This document shows, in pieces, positions 26,044-35,219 of a stretch of DNA of 64,000 nt. The stretch is from UBA2589 sp038120095 (GTDB taxonomy: Bacteria > Gemmatimonadota > Gemmatimonadetes > Longimicrobiales > Gaopeijiaceae): assembly GCA_038120095.1 (NCBI GenBank), contig JAYOKZ010000010.1, forward strand, positions 1 to 64,000, in the 5' to 3' direction. The translations under genes were made by a program, and so were the position numbers. Under the pieces are notes generated by a model. It worked only from the letters and a program-made list of their open reading frames with translations, searched no databases and was not told the origin of the DNA. The stretch's first letter is position 1. Every line of letters begins with the position of its first letter.

Positions 26044-26763
26044 ATGAATGTTCGACGGGTGACCATCCGAGCCTGGCTCGAAGACCGGGTCGAAGGGCAG
26101 ATCTGGTACTATCGTCTGCCTGTCGTCCTGATGCTGCTCTGGTTCCTCAACGGCTATATGACAGAGTGGCACTACGAGTCGATCTTCTACGGCATGAACC
26201 TCGGTTTTCACGAGGCAGGCCACGCCGCATTCATGTGGAGCGGCAACCGGATGCTCACGATCGCCGGTGGCACCATCTTCGAGCTGGCCATCCCACTCGT
26301 GGCCGGCGCGTACCTGCTGGTCCGACAGCGGGATCCCTTCGGTGCTACGGTCTGCACGTTCTGGTTCGGGACGGCACTGGTGGGCTCAGGGATCTACGCC
26401 GCAGACGCACTCGATCAGGCCCTGCCTCTGGTGTCTCCGTTCGGACCCGTGGACGCCGGCTCGCACGACTGGACCTCGATGCTCATGAGGGTGGGTAAGC
26501 TCTCCAGGGCAGAGGAGATCGGAGGCTCGATGCAGGCCGCGGGCAAAGTGGTGATGGTCGCCTCCATAGCCGCGGGCTTGGGGATCCTGTGGCTGATGGC
26601 TCAACCTCAGGCCTCCAGCACCCCGACAGCGCTCTGGGATTCGGCAGAAGAAGCCCGTCTTGCCGCCCACCTTCGAGGAGAAAAGGTGAGACGCGAGCAT
26701 GACGAGCGGAGGAGGAAGAGGATGACCGAAGAAGATCGGCTCCGGGAATTCCTCGACCGCTGA
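26044..26763 (+). CDS. Multi-pass membrane protein, unknown (zinc-protease-like HEAGH motif)
   Basis: A 239-residue protein starting at ATG 26044 with about four transmembrane segments (near residues 23-41, 58-100, 103-125 and 163-190). It carries HEAGHAAF near residue 57, which matches the HExxH zinc motif of membrane metalloproteases such as the M50 group. A second metal-ligand motif (for example NxxPxxxLDGG) is not evident. The C-terminus is a charged helix rich in Arg/Glu/Lys. It could be an unusual membrane peptidase or a non-enzymatic relative. Confidence 0.75.
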   Translation: MNVRRVTIRAWLEDRVEGQIWYYRLPVVLMLLWFLNGYMTEWHYESIFYGMNLGFHEAGHAAFMWSGNRMLTIAGGTIFELAIPLVAGAYLLVRQRDPFGATVCTFWFGTALVGSGIYAADALDQALPLVSPFGPVDAGSHDWTSMLMRVGKLSRAEEIGGSMQAAGKVVMVASIAAGLGILWLMAQPQASSTPTALWDSAEEARLAAHLRGEKVRREHDERRRKRMTEEDRLREFLDR

Positions 26764-26844
26764 CGATGGTCTTACCGACGCCGTCGCCCGGCCCCGGCAA
26801 CCGGAGGCAGGCGGACCTCCATAGCCAGAAGTGTTCCACCCACG

Positions 26845-28242
26845 TCAGTCGGCGTCCGGCAACCCCGGTCGAGTCATCGAACGGACGTCGAGCGCTTCAT
26901 CGATCTGGTCCTCGGGCAGAAGAGCTCTCTCTCGGACGATTTCACGAACACTGACTCCACGCTTCGCCGACTCCTTGGCGACCACGGCAGCCTCGTCATA
27001 CCCGATGTAGGGGTTCAGTGCCGTCGCGATCGAAGGGTTTCGCTCGAGCAGCTCACGAGCCCGCTCCTCGTTGGCTTCGATGCCCACCACGCAGCGATCC
27101 GCGAACGCCCGAGCGATGTTGGACAGCAGCGTCACCGATTCAAGGAGCGCATGGGCGAGGACCGGCATCATGACGTTCAGCTCGAAGTTGCCCCGGCTGC
27201 CGGCCACCGTCACGGTCGTGTGATTTCCCATCACGCGTGCGGCGACCATCATCATCGCTTCGGACATCACCGGATTCACTTTGCCGGGCATGATCGACGA
27301 CCCGGGCTGAATGGCCGGAAGCCGCACCTCGTGCAGACCCGATGTGGGACCCGAGCCAAGCCATCGAATATCATCGGCGATCTTCATGAAGCTCGTGGCG
27401 ACCGTGTTGAACGCGCCGGCGACGTTGACGGCGGCATCCTTTGCGCCCTGCGCCTCGAAGTGATCTTCGGCCTCCCGAAACGCGATCCCGGTTGCCTTGG
27501 CCATGCGCGCGATTGTGCGGGGTGAAAATTCCTCGTGCGTGTTGATACCCGTCCCGGTCGCTGTGCCGCCGAGAGCCAACTCCTCCAACTCCGCGCCCGC
27601 AGCACGGACCCGATCGATTCCCTTGCGGATCTGAGTGGCGTATCCCGCGAATTCCTGTCCAAGCCGGACCGGCGTGGCATCCATGAGATGAGTCCGACCC
27701 GACTTGAGCACTCCATCGAACTGCTTCGCCTTCTCGTCCAGGGCATCATGGAGATGCTGAAGCGCCGGTATGAGCTCCTCCTCGATCGCGACGCGCGTCG
27801 AAATGTGGATCGCTGTCGGAATCGTATCGTTCGACGACTGGCCGAAATTCACGTGATCGTTGGGATGAACCGAACCCTCACCCTCGAGCAACTGGGTCGC
27901 CCGATGTGCGACGACCTCGTTGGTATTCATGTTGGTGGACGTACCCGAGCCGGTCTGGTAGATGTCGAGCACGAACTCCGAATCCCACATCCCGTTCGCA
28001 ACCTCTTCGGCCGCGGCAGCGATCGCTTCCGCGACGTCTGTGTCGAGATTTCCCAGTTCAGCGTTCGTTTGAGCAGCCGATTTCTTGATGAGCCCCATCG
28101 CCTGAATGAACCGGCGACCGAAGCGCTGACCGCTGATCGGAAAATTCTCGACGGCGCGCTGAGTCTGGGGACCATACAGGGCCTCGGCCGGCACCTGCAT
28201 TTCGCCAAGGGAGTCTCTCTCGATGCGATATGCGTCAGTCAT
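26845..28242 (-). CDS. fumC: Fumarate hydratase class II
   Basis: A 465-residue fumarase of the tricarboxylic acid cycle, interconverting fumarate and L-malate without an iron-sulfur cluster. The superfamily signature GSSIMPGKVNPVMSEA (around residue 317) contains the catalytic serine loop. Further motifs are TGSGTSTNMNTNEVVAHRA, HPNDHVNFGQSSNDTIPTA and GGTATGTGINTHEEF. Length and order are as in E. coli FumC. It is monocistronic, converging with the membrane protein gene. Confidence 0.97.
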   Translation of the reverse strand: MTDAYRIERDSLGEMQVPAEALYGPQTQRAVENFPISGQRFGRRFIQAMGLIKKSAAQTNAELGNLDTDVAEAIAAAAEEVANGMWDSEFVLDIYQTGSGTSTNMNTNEVVAHRATQLLEGEGSVHPNDHVNFGQSSNDTIPTAIHISTRVAIEEELIPALQHLHDALDEKAKQFDGVLKSGRTHLMDATPVRLGQEFAGYATQIRKGIDRVRAAGAELEELALGGTATGTGINTHEEFSPRTIARMAKATGIAFREAEDHFEAQGAKDAAVNVAGAFNTVATSFMKIADDIRWLGSGPTSGLHEVRLPAIQPGSSIMPGKVNPVMSEAMMMVAARVMGNHTTVTVAGSRGNFELNVMMPVLAHALLESVTLLSNIARAFADRCVVGIEANEERARELLERNPSIATALNPYIGYDEAAVVAKESAKRGVSVREIVRERALLPEDQIDEALDVRSMTRPGLPDAD

Positions 28243-28356
28243 GACCTGCGATTCCTGGGAGCGGGGCGGACGCTCAGGCGTCCTCGTATCCGACGCGGCA
28301 AATGTACGCGCAGGGCTCGTGACTTGAAGGGGGGCTGCAACCCCGCCTGATCAACG

Positions 28357-29856
28357 TCAGGGAAGACTCTTCAGCATCTCCTTCATTCGTGCACTCTCCG
28401 CGGCCTGCTCTGCCTCGACATGCAGGACGAACCACTCGGCAGCAGCCCCCATCGAGGATGATTCAGAGTGATCCCGATACACCCGCGCCATCTCGATCGC
28501 CCCGCGATGGTGCTCCATCATCGCCTCGAGAAACAGTCGATCGAAGGTACTGTCCGACGTACCACCGAGGCTCTCGATTCGCTCCGCGGGAAGCATGCCC
28601 GGCATGGCATGTTCGGGAGTATCCGGCGCGCCGGACGCGGCCACCCCCCGAAGCCATGTCTGCATGAAGCGGATCTCTTCCGACTGAGAAATCATGATCC
28701 GCTCGGCAAGTCTCCGAACACCCTCGTTGTGTGTCCGGCCTGAGGTGAGGGCAGCCAGTTCAAGAGCCTGCGCGTGATGCAGGATCATGCGGCGCAAAAA
28801 GGGCGCCAACATCTTCGCGTCAGGCACGACCCTCTCGGGCGACCGAAGTGCAGGTCCGGCCACCGCGAATGCAGCCTCGGGAACGCCCCGGTAGCAACCT
28901 ACCGTGTATGGATATTCGAGTGTCGCATGGTAGTGGTAGCCCATGGGGGGATGCTCATGTCCATGGCACTCGTCAAGGTCGTCATTCGTGAGCTCGATTC
29001 CCCCGATCCCCTTGTACCCATAGAGGCCGAAACCATCACGGATGTATCCGGTGAGCCCGGAGTGGCCATCCGACATGGGCTCGGCATCGAGGCGCTCCGG
29101 CAGGAAGTGGTAGTGGTAATCACTCATGGCAGGATGACCGCCGAATTCGTCGACGATTTCGTGCGCGACGGCGTCATTTCCACGGGCATCGACGGCGTTG
29201 TAGAGGACCACACCGTTCAGCGTCACGCCAATCGCCCCGAGCGACGTGCAGGCAGGCGTCGCGCCCACTACCGGATCGACCGGGAGTCGAAACGTGATGG
29301 TCGTGGCGGCCGGGATCCCCGGATTGCGATCGATCGCGCTCAGCAACGGATACGCGGTCATTGGCCAGTCGCCGATCATCCCATCCACAGGAAGGTTGTT
29401 CACCGTGATGCTGCGTATGCCTCCGGACTCGGACAGGTTTGCTTGTCCGGGTCCTGGAGCAAAGGAACCGGCCGGGAGAAACGGCTTGGCGAGAAGATTC
29501 CACGAGCCGGCAGCCCAATCGATCCACGAGATCCGGGTCGGGTCACTTCCCGGCGCGTTCGGATTTCCGGCAGAGCACGAGTACAGCTTGCCTCGAGCCG
29601 GGGCCGTTGTCGTGAGATGATCGTCCCCCAGTCGGAGGGATTCACAGTTCGGACCCTCCGAGTCCCCGCAGAGCACGGGCGTGATGAAGTAGGGCGACAG
29701 GTCCACCGGTTCTGCAGGCTCGTCAACGCCCCCCGGATCGGTCACCCCCGCCGAGCAGGCGAGTAGAAGCCCGACGACGAACGACGAAAAGATGGTGCGC
29801 CTGGACACCGGCCTGCCTCCCGAATGCAGTGTGGTCATTCCGTTACGCTCGACCAT
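28357..29856 (-). CDS. YHYH-domain and DUF305 fusion lipoprotein
   Basis: A 499-residue predicted lipoprotein (signal with GLLLAC, Cys about 34). Residues about 60-335 form a YHYH-type domain, with the naming motif appearing twice (DYHYH and GYHYH) and other His-rich pieces (CHGHEHPP). Residues about 360-499 are a DUF305 domain: helical and His/Met-rich with MILHHAQALELA, FMQTWL and MMEHHRGAIEMA. DUF305 domains are often found near copper systems and resemble ferritin-like helices. The protein is therefore probably metal-binding outside the cytoplasm. An ATG at 29838 is another possible start. Confidence 0.88.
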   Translation of the reverse strand: MVERNGMTTLHSGGRPVSRRTIFSSFVVGLLLACSAGVTDPGGVDEPAEPVDLSPYFITPVLCGDSEGPNCESLRLGDDHLTTTAPARGKLYSCSAGNPNAPGSDPTRISWIDWAAGSWNLLAKPFLPAGSFAPGPGQANLSESGGIRSITVNNLPVDGMIGDWPMTAYPLLSAIDRNPGIPAATTITFRLPVDPVVGATPACTSLGAIGVTLNGVVLYNAVDARGNDAVAHEIVDEFGGHPAMSDYHYHFLPERLDAEPMSDGHSGLTGYIRDGFGLYGYKGIGGIELTNDDLDECHGHEHPPMGYHYHATLEYPYTVGCYRGVPEAAFAVAGPALRSPERVVPDAKMLAPFLRRMILHHAQALELAALTSGRTHNEGVRRLAERIMISQSEEIRFMQTWLRGVAASGAPDTPEHAMPGMLPAERIESLGGTSDSTFDRLFLEAMMEHHRGAIEMARVYRDHSESSSMGAAAEWFVLHVEAEQAAESARMKEMLKSLP

Positions 29857-29877
29857 GCCCGGAACATGATCGTTAAA

Positions 29878-30591
29878 TCAGGACTTCGACCCCGGCCGGC
29901 TCGGCCGCATCTCGACGCGACTCACGTGAGCCTCCCTCGGGTACTCCAGAAGTTGCATCACCGCCAACGCACAGTCGTCCGCCTCCAGTTTCCATCCCCG
30001 TTCCGGCGTGACTTCGTGATGGTTGAACTCGGTATTGACACTACCCGGCATCACGATCGAGACCCGGACATTGTCATGACGCACATCCAGCATCATCGCC
30101 TCGGTCATCCCCAGCAGGCCGAATTTCGACGCATTGTAGCCGGTGCCGGTCGCGAAGGTATTTCGACTCGCCAGCGAGCCGACGTTCACGATGTATCCGT
30201 CACCGCTCGCGCTGAGGTGTGGAAGTGCGGCCTTGGAAAGGTAGAACACCCCACCCAGGTTGACGTCGATCTGACGCTGCCACTCATCGATCGACATGTC
30301 CGAGATGGATTTGAAGATGCCGAGTCCGGCGTTGTTCACCAGTACGTCGAGGCGACCAAAGTGGCTCATCGTCTCGGTGACGAGCCGTACGCAGTCCTCC
30401 GGTCTGCTCACATCACAGGGGACCCCGATCGCAGGATCACCAAGACGATGCGAGACCTCGGCAACCGCCTCCGCACTCCGCGCGGTGACCACGACGGACA
30501 TGCCCGCATTGATCATGCGCTCCGCGACCGCCAGTCCTATGCCCTTGGTACTGCCTGTCACGATCGCGACCTTGCCCGACAAGTTCGGCAT
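29878..30591 (-). CDS. SDR-family NAD(P)-dependent oxidoreductase
   Basis: A 237-residue short-chain dehydrogenase/reductase. It has the nucleotide motif TGSTKGIG near residue 12, NNAG, a catalytic serine in VNVGS and YNASK. The ATG at 30591 lies upstream of a typical Rossmann start (LSGKVAIVTG). Substrate is unknown; it resembles 3-oxoacyl-ACP reductase or sorbitol-type SDRs. The gene is divergent from a second, pteridine-reductase-like SDR 65 nt away, and the YHYH-DUF305 gene follows 21 nt downstream. Confidence 0.88.
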   Translation of the reverse strand: MPNLSGKVAIVTGSTKGIGLAVAERMINAGMSVVVTARSAEAVAEVSHRLGDPAIGVPCDVSRPEDCVRLVTETMSHFGRLDVLVNNAGLGIFKSISDMSIDEWQRQIDVNLGGVFYLSKAALPHLSASGDGYIVNVGSLASRNTFATGTGYNASKFGLLGMTEAMMLDVRHDNVRVSIVMPGSVNTEFNHHEVTPERGWKLEADDCALAVMQLLEYPREAHVSRVEMRPSRPGSKS

Positions 30592-30656
30592 GAATGCCTC
30601 GTTTTCGTTGTGCTCGGAGCGGTGCTCGACCCGCTCCACGAAGCAGGAGTCTCGCC

Positions 30657-31409
30657 ATGACCGGTAGTGACAGGCAACGGATTGCACTCGTGACGGGAGG
30701 CGCTGTCCGACTCGGCCGCGCGATCAGCCTCGGTCTCGCGCGGGCCGGGTACGACCTCGTGATCTCGTACAACTCCTCCGGGGATGAGGCCCATGACCTG
30801 GCAAGGGAGGTATCCTCCCTCGGGCGCACGCTGGTGCCCGTTCAGGCTGACCTCGGCGTGACCGGATCGGTCGAGCGTGTCATCGATACCGTTCGGAGTT
30901 CCTTCGGACAGCTCGACGTGATGGTCAACTCCGCGGCATCATTTCAGGCCCTGCCCCTCCTCGAGGTGGACGAGGAAGAGTGGGATCGAGTGATCGCCCT
31001 GAATGTCCGCGCACCTCACCTGCTCGTTCGCGCGGCGGCCGACCTTCTGCGGGCGTCCCGGGGTTGTATCGTCAACATTACGGACCTGTCAGCGTGGCAG
31101 GCCTGGAGCGTCTATCCGCACCACGCAGTCTCGAAGGCGGCTCTCGCGCACCTCACGCGCGTTCAGGCACGGGCACTGGCGCCCGAGATCCGCGTAAACG
31201 GCATCGCTCCGGGAGCGGTTCTTCCACCGGACGATTGGCCGGAGGAGCGTTGGGAGGCACTGGCCCGGGGTGCGGTGCTGCAGCGGACGGGCACCGCCGG
31301 CGACGTGCTCCATGCCCTCATGTTCCTGATCGAAGCAGAGTTCATCACCGGCCATATCATCCCGGTAGACGGAGGCCGACTCCTCGGCCCTCCCGGGCCG
31401 CCCTCCTAG
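30657..31409 (+). CDS. Pteridine reductase-like SDR (PTR1/FolM type)
   Basis: A 250-residue SDR. The start at 30657 has a good ribosome site (AGGAG). Its nucleotide motif T13-G-G-A-V-R18-L-G20 fits the TGX3RXG pattern that marks pteridine reductases and FolM (ordinary SDRs have TGxxxGxG). D143 stands where PTR1 has its catalytic Asp and K160 where it has the catalytic Lys, but the Tyr of YxxxK is replaced by His156 (HHAVSK). The C-terminal RVNGIAPGAVLPP is also FolM-like. It could reduce dihydropterins or dihydrofolate; the substitution makes activity uncertain. Confidence 0.75.
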   Translation: MTGSDRQRIALVTGGAVRLGRAISLGLARAGYDLVISYNSSGDEAHDLAREVSSLGRTLVPVQADLGVTGSVERVIDTVRSSFGQLDVMVNSAASFQALPLLEVDEEEWDRVIALNVRAPHLLVRAAADLLRASRGCIVNITDLSAWQAWSVYPHHAVSKAALAHLTRVQARALAPEIRVNGIAPGAVLPPDDWPEERWEALARGAVLQRTGTAGDVLHALMFLIEAEFITGHIIPVDGGRLLGPPGPPS

Positions 31410-31455
31410 GTCTGAGCAGTGGGCACCGTCTCCGCATGCCCGACTTTCGCGGAGG

Positions 31456-32469
31456 TCAGTCCTTCGAAGAATCCGCCGCAGTCGCCGGTACCCCTGCACC
31501 CCCGTGCGCCAGCCACCGCTCGGCTTCGAGCGCAGCCATGCATCCGGTTCCCGCGGCGGTCACTGCCTGACGATAGTAGTCGTCCATAACGTCACCCGCG
31601 GCGAAAATACCCGGTACCGAGGTCTCGGTCCGCCAGGGGATCGGCGTCTCGACGTAGCCGTTCTCCTTGAGGTCGACCACGCCCTGAAGAAAGCCTGTAT
31701 TCGGGGAATGCCCGATCGCGACGAAGAGCCCTCCGACCGCGAGTTCACGCTCTTCGCCCGACTGAACGTCCTTGAGTCTCAGCCCGGTGATCACATCATC
31801 ACCCAGAACGTCGGTCACGACCGTATTCCATGCGAACGTGATCTTCTCGTTCTCCATCGCTCGCTCTGCCATGATCTTCGACGCGCGGAGTTCGTCACGC
31901 CTGTGAACGACCACGACCTCCCTGGCGAACTTCGTCAGATACAGGGCGTCTTCCATTGCCGTATCTCCCCCGCCGATCACGGCCAGGACCTGATCCCGGA
32001 AATGGGGCAATGCGCCATCACAGACAGCGCAGGCGCTCACACCGCCACCGCTCTGTGCCAGTCGCTCTTCGTTCGGCAGGCCCAGCCAGTTGGCGTTGGC
32101 GCCCGTCGCGAGAATGACGGCGTCAGCCGTGACGATGGCGCCGCTCGTGGTCCTCAGCTGGAAGGGATACACGTTCTTGTCGATCTCGACGACGTCTTCG
32201 GTCAGGACACGCGTGTCGAAGCGAAGCGCCTGAGCCTTCATCTCCATCATGAGAGACTGGCCGTCGACACCTTCCTTGAAGCCCGGGTAATTCTCGACCT
32301 CCGTGGTGAACATCAGCTGACCGCCCGGGATCATGGTCCGGCTGATATTCCCCTCGATCACGAACGGATTCATCTCGGCCCGGGCGGCATAGATCGCTGC
32401 TGTCCAGCCGGCAGGGCCAGACCCGATGATGACGATCTTCTCGTGCTGCGTCGTGCCGGTCTGGCTCAT
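31456..32469 (-). CDS. trxB: Thioredoxin reductase
   Basis: A 337-residue FAD/NADPH enzyme reducing thioredoxin. It has the FAD GSGPAGWTAAIYAAR motif near residue 17, the redox-active C147-A-V-C150 and the NADPH motif GGGDTAMEDALYL. The C-terminal FAD segment GIFAAGDVMD is intact, and length is normal for the low-molecular-weight bacterial class. It lies 10 nt downstream of a second TrxR-like flavoprotein without a CxxC; the two form a small redox operon. Confidence 0.96.
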   Translation of the reverse strand: MSQTGTTQHEKIVIIGSGPAGWTAAIYAARAEMNPFVIEGNISRTMIPGGQLMFTTEVENYPGFKEGVDGQSLMMEMKAQALRFDTRVLTEDVVEIDKNVYPFQLRTTSGAIVTADAVILATGANANWLGLPNEERLAQSGGGVSACAVCDGALPHFRDQVLAVIGGGDTAMEDALYLTKFAREVVVVHRRDELRASKIMAERAMENEKITFAWNTVVTDVLGDDVITGLRLKDVQSGEERELAVGGLFVAIGHSPNTGFLQGVVDLKENGYVETPIPWRTETSVPGIFAAGDVMDDYYRQAVTAAGTGCMAALEAERWLAHGGAGVPATAADSSKD

Positions 32470-32479
32470 GCTGCGTTCC

Positions 32480-33492
32480 TCACTCTTCCTTGAAGACTTT
32501 CATGTTCGTGGAGTGGCCCGGATTCACCCGAGCCGTGGGATCGACGTGATGTACGGCGTTGTTCACCGCGATCGCAGCTTCGGAGAAGCCCGTGGCGATC
32601 AGGTCGAGCTTGCCGGTGTAATCGACTACATCGCCCGCGGCGTAGATCCCCGGAATGTTCGTCGCCATGAGCGGGTCGACGAGAATCCGGTTCTTCTCTA
32701 CCGAGAGTCCCCACGACTTGATGGGACCGAGGTCGGGCTTGAACCCGAGGCAGGACAGGACCGTATCGCAGTCGAGCGTGACCTCGGCGTCCGTCCGATT
32801 GTCGAAGATCGTGATGCGATCGACGGCACCATTCCCGTGGATTTCTCGGACCTCGTGGAAGGTGCGCAAGTCGATCTCGCCAGCCTCGACCGCCTCCTCC
32901 ATGAGGGTGACGGTAGCTGCATGAGCACGCCAACCGTCCCGACGGTGCACGAGGGTGAGCGACTCCGCGACGTCCTTGAGCATGATCACGAAGTCGAGCG
33001 CAGTGTCACCACCCCCCACGATCACGACCTTCTGCCCACGAAACGCATCCGGGTCACGTACGGCGTACTCAACCCCCCGATGCATGAACTCGTCGTAGCC
33101 CGCGCACTTGAGCGGCATCGGCTCGAAGGCACCCTTTCCGCCGGCGATCACGATCGCGCGGGTCCGGTAGGAACCGTGCGCACAGTGCAGGAGGAAGTGG
33201 TCGTCTGCGTGTTCGAGTTCACGCACCTGCTCGTCGAGCACGATGTCGGGATCGAATTGAAGGGCCTGCTCGACCAATCCCTTTACCAGGTCTTTCGCGA
33301 GCACCTTGGGAAAGCCGCCCACGTCGTGGATGTANNNNNNNNNNCCGGATACAGGGCAGCCAGCTGGCCCCCGAGCTCGGGCAGCGAGTCGACGATCCGG
33401 CAGGACGAGCCGCGCATGCCGGCGTAGAAAGCAGCAAAGAGACCCGTCGGGCCTCCGCCGATGATGGTGATGTCCCGGATGTCGTCAGCCAT
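32480..33492 (-). CDS. Thioredoxin reductase-like ferredoxin--NADP+ reductase (interrupted by assembly gap)
   Basis: The N-terminus (ATG 33492) carries the FAD motif IIGGGPTGLFAAFYAGMRG and GGQLAALYP; after ten N the frame resumes with YIHDVGGFPKVLAKDLV. The NADP motif GGGDTALDFVIML is present, and the usual CxxC is absent, which separates this class (YumC-like ferredoxin-NADP reductase) from TrxB. Frame comparison requires a true gap of 2 mod 3 nucleotides; about 5 nt would restore the family's usual two residues. The gene is therefore probably intact. It lies upstream of trxB. Confidence 0.92.
33335..33344. other. Assembly gap (10 N)
   Basis: Ten N within the ferredoxin-NADP reductase gene, same size as the gap at 10357-10366. 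Codon phases on its two sides fit a real gap of 2, 5 or 8 nt, so the number is a placeholder. Confidence 0.98.
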
Positions 33493-33701
33493 CGGTTCCG
33501 GAAACCCGCTGCGCACCGCGCGAAACACGAGTGTGCAAGAACGGGTTCGAGCCTGAGATGCGAAGAGGGTCCACGGGGCGTGGCAACCCGAACGACTCAA
33601 GTCTAACCGGTCCCTGAAGGCGAGCAACGGGCTCTCCCTGCACCCTTGTTCGAAGGGGCCGTCCGGCGTAAGCGTGGGCAATACCCGTCGGCCGCCTCAG
33701 G

Positions 33702-34169
33702 TCACTCAACCCCTTCGAAGCTCTCCCCCACGATGACGCGATGCGCCAACCTGACCACTTCACCCGCGTTCTCATACGAGAGCCGTTCGTGCGCGACATC
33801 CATCGGGATCCATTCGCACGCCGTGATACCTTCGCCCTCCTGAGGAACGGGCTCGCCGTCCTCGGAGTGCATCAGGAAGAACGTGGTGTACTTGTGAACC
33901 CGGCGCCCCTTCGCCCGGAATGTCCAGTCGATGGTCAGGAGCTCTTCACGTAAACGAAGATCGGTCAGCCCGGTCTCCTCACGCACTTCCCGAAGCGCCG
34001 TTTCCGCGAGCGACTCCCCTTCCTCGACATGACCCTTGGGTAGTCCCCACTTCCGATACGGATCCCGGATTACCAGGACGTGCGGGACGCCGAGCAGGAC
34101 GCGGACGACGACCCCTCCGGCACTGATTTCGATGTGTGCGCGTCCGGGGTTTTTCTTGCTCGCCGGCAT
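33702..34169 (-). CDS. NUDIX hydrolase
   Basis: A 155-residue NUDIX-fold pyrophosphohydrolase. The complete Nudix box GX5EX7REUXEEXGU is visible as GHVEEGESLAETALREVREETGL (residues about 46-68; here described by its key Gly, Glu, Arg-Glu and Glu-Glu positions). It is preceded by the usual AGGVVVR strand. The substrate cannot be read from the sequence; small ADP-ribose or diadenosine-type hydrolases are the nearest patterns. It lies 30 nt upstream of nothing on the same strand except the Mla-type genes that come before it, so it may be the last gene of that transcript. Confidence 0.93.
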   Translation of the reverse strand: MPASKKNPGRAHIEISAGGVVVRVLLGVPHVLVIRDPYRKWGLPKGHVEEGESLAETALREVREETGLTDLRLREELLTIDWTFRAKGRRVHKYTTFFLMHSEDGEPVPQEGEGITACEWIPMDVAHERLSYENAGEVVRLAHRVIVGESFEGVE

Positions 34170-34199
34170 CGGGACGGTCCCTCGAGCGGCTGTGGCCGC

Positions 34200-35219
34200 C
34201 TAGAAGATCGAGAGGCGGACGTAGCGCCTCGGGTTCTCCCGAACGTCCTCAAGAAGGAGCTCGAGTTGAGCGAGTACGTCCTCAGCCCGAAGAACGAGCG
34301 TGGTGTCGGCAAGGAGACGGCCGAGCGACCCCTCCCCGGACTCCACACGAGCCACGACGCGATTCATGCTCGTGAAGGCGGAATCAGCGCGTCGGAGCGT
34401 CGCGGAGACTCCCTCATCCTCATCTGCGAGTTCTTCGGTGATGATCGCCAGGTTCGCGGCACCGGCTGCAACATGGGCCACAAGCGAGTCGATTTGGGAA
34501 TCTTCGAGGATGCCATCAACGCGCTCGAATGTGTTCCTCGCCGCCCGTGCCGCCACTTCGATTTCCGTGAGGGTCGTATCAGCGTTCGCGATGATGCTGC
34601 CTGCGACCTCTCTCTGCGTCTGCACGAGCAGGCGGACCTCCTGAGTGATCACCTCCAGATTCGTGATCGCATTCGCGAGGTTGTCGGCCGTCTCCTGATT
34701 GAACGCAGCCTCGAAGCGCTCACTCAGATCAGCGACGTTGTCCGAAATCTGTTCTGCCGAAGCGGTGAGTCGGGAGATCTCAGGGAGTGCGTAGCCCGGT
34801 AGCACCGGCCCCCGGACATCGGGCCCGGTTGTGCGCGTCCCACTCGGAATCTGAAAAAACGGGAATCGTGGGTAGGCCCGGAGGCTGACGATCTCCGCCT
34901 GCCACGCCCCGAAGAGTGACTCGGGCCCCAGGACGACGGCAGCGTCACCGGGCAGTTCGAGGTCATCACGAAGGAGCAGGGACAGGCGCACACTTCCACC
35001 CCCGGGCTCGACCTGGATGGCATCGACCGTCCCGATGCGCACACCCCGAAACGTCACGGCATTCCCTTCGGTCAACTGACCGACGGAAGCAATCAGCGCC
35101 TGAACGGTGGTCGTAGGCCGACCGAAGTTGGACCCCTGAAGCCAGAGGGTTCCGACAACGGCGGCAAGAACGGCCACAACGATCACGAAGCCGACGAGCA
35201 GTTCACGACCCTCCTTCAT
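34200..35219 (-). CDS. MCE/MlaD-domain substrate-binding protein of a lipid ABC transporter
   Basis: A 339-residue protein anchored by an N-terminal transmembrane helix (residues about 8-25, ending near TLWLQG). Residues about 36-112 are a single MCE/MlaD domain (GQLTEGNAVTFRGVRIGTVDAI is the characteristic start, shown here in parts: LTEGNAVTFRG and VRIGTV). A long alpha-helical tail follows (residues 150-339), as in MCE proteins that form needle-like channels. It overlaps the ATPase stop by 4 nt. With the ATPase and permease it would move phospholipids between membranes. Confidence 0.92.
   Translation of the reverse strand: MKEGRELLVGFVIVVAVLAAVVGTLWLQGSNFGRPTTTVQALIASVGQLTEGNAVTFRGVRIGTVDAIQVEPGGGSVRLSLLLRDDLELPGDAAVVLGPESLFGAWQAEIVSLRAYPRFPFFQIPSGTRTTGPDVRGPVLPGYALPEISRLTASAEQISDNVADLSERFEAAFNQETADNLANAITNLEVITQEVRLLVQTQREVAGSIIANADTTLTEIEVAARAARNTFERVDGILEDSQIDSLVAHVAAGAANLAIITEELADEDEGVSATLRRADSAFTSMNRVVARVESGEGSLGRLLADTTLVLRAEDVLAQLELLLEDVRENPRRYVRLSIF

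Noticed and set aside
28325..28352. GGGG-loop-CCCC hairpin after the YHYH-DUF305 stop
   Set aside because: No T run on either side, so not a credible intrinsic terminator.
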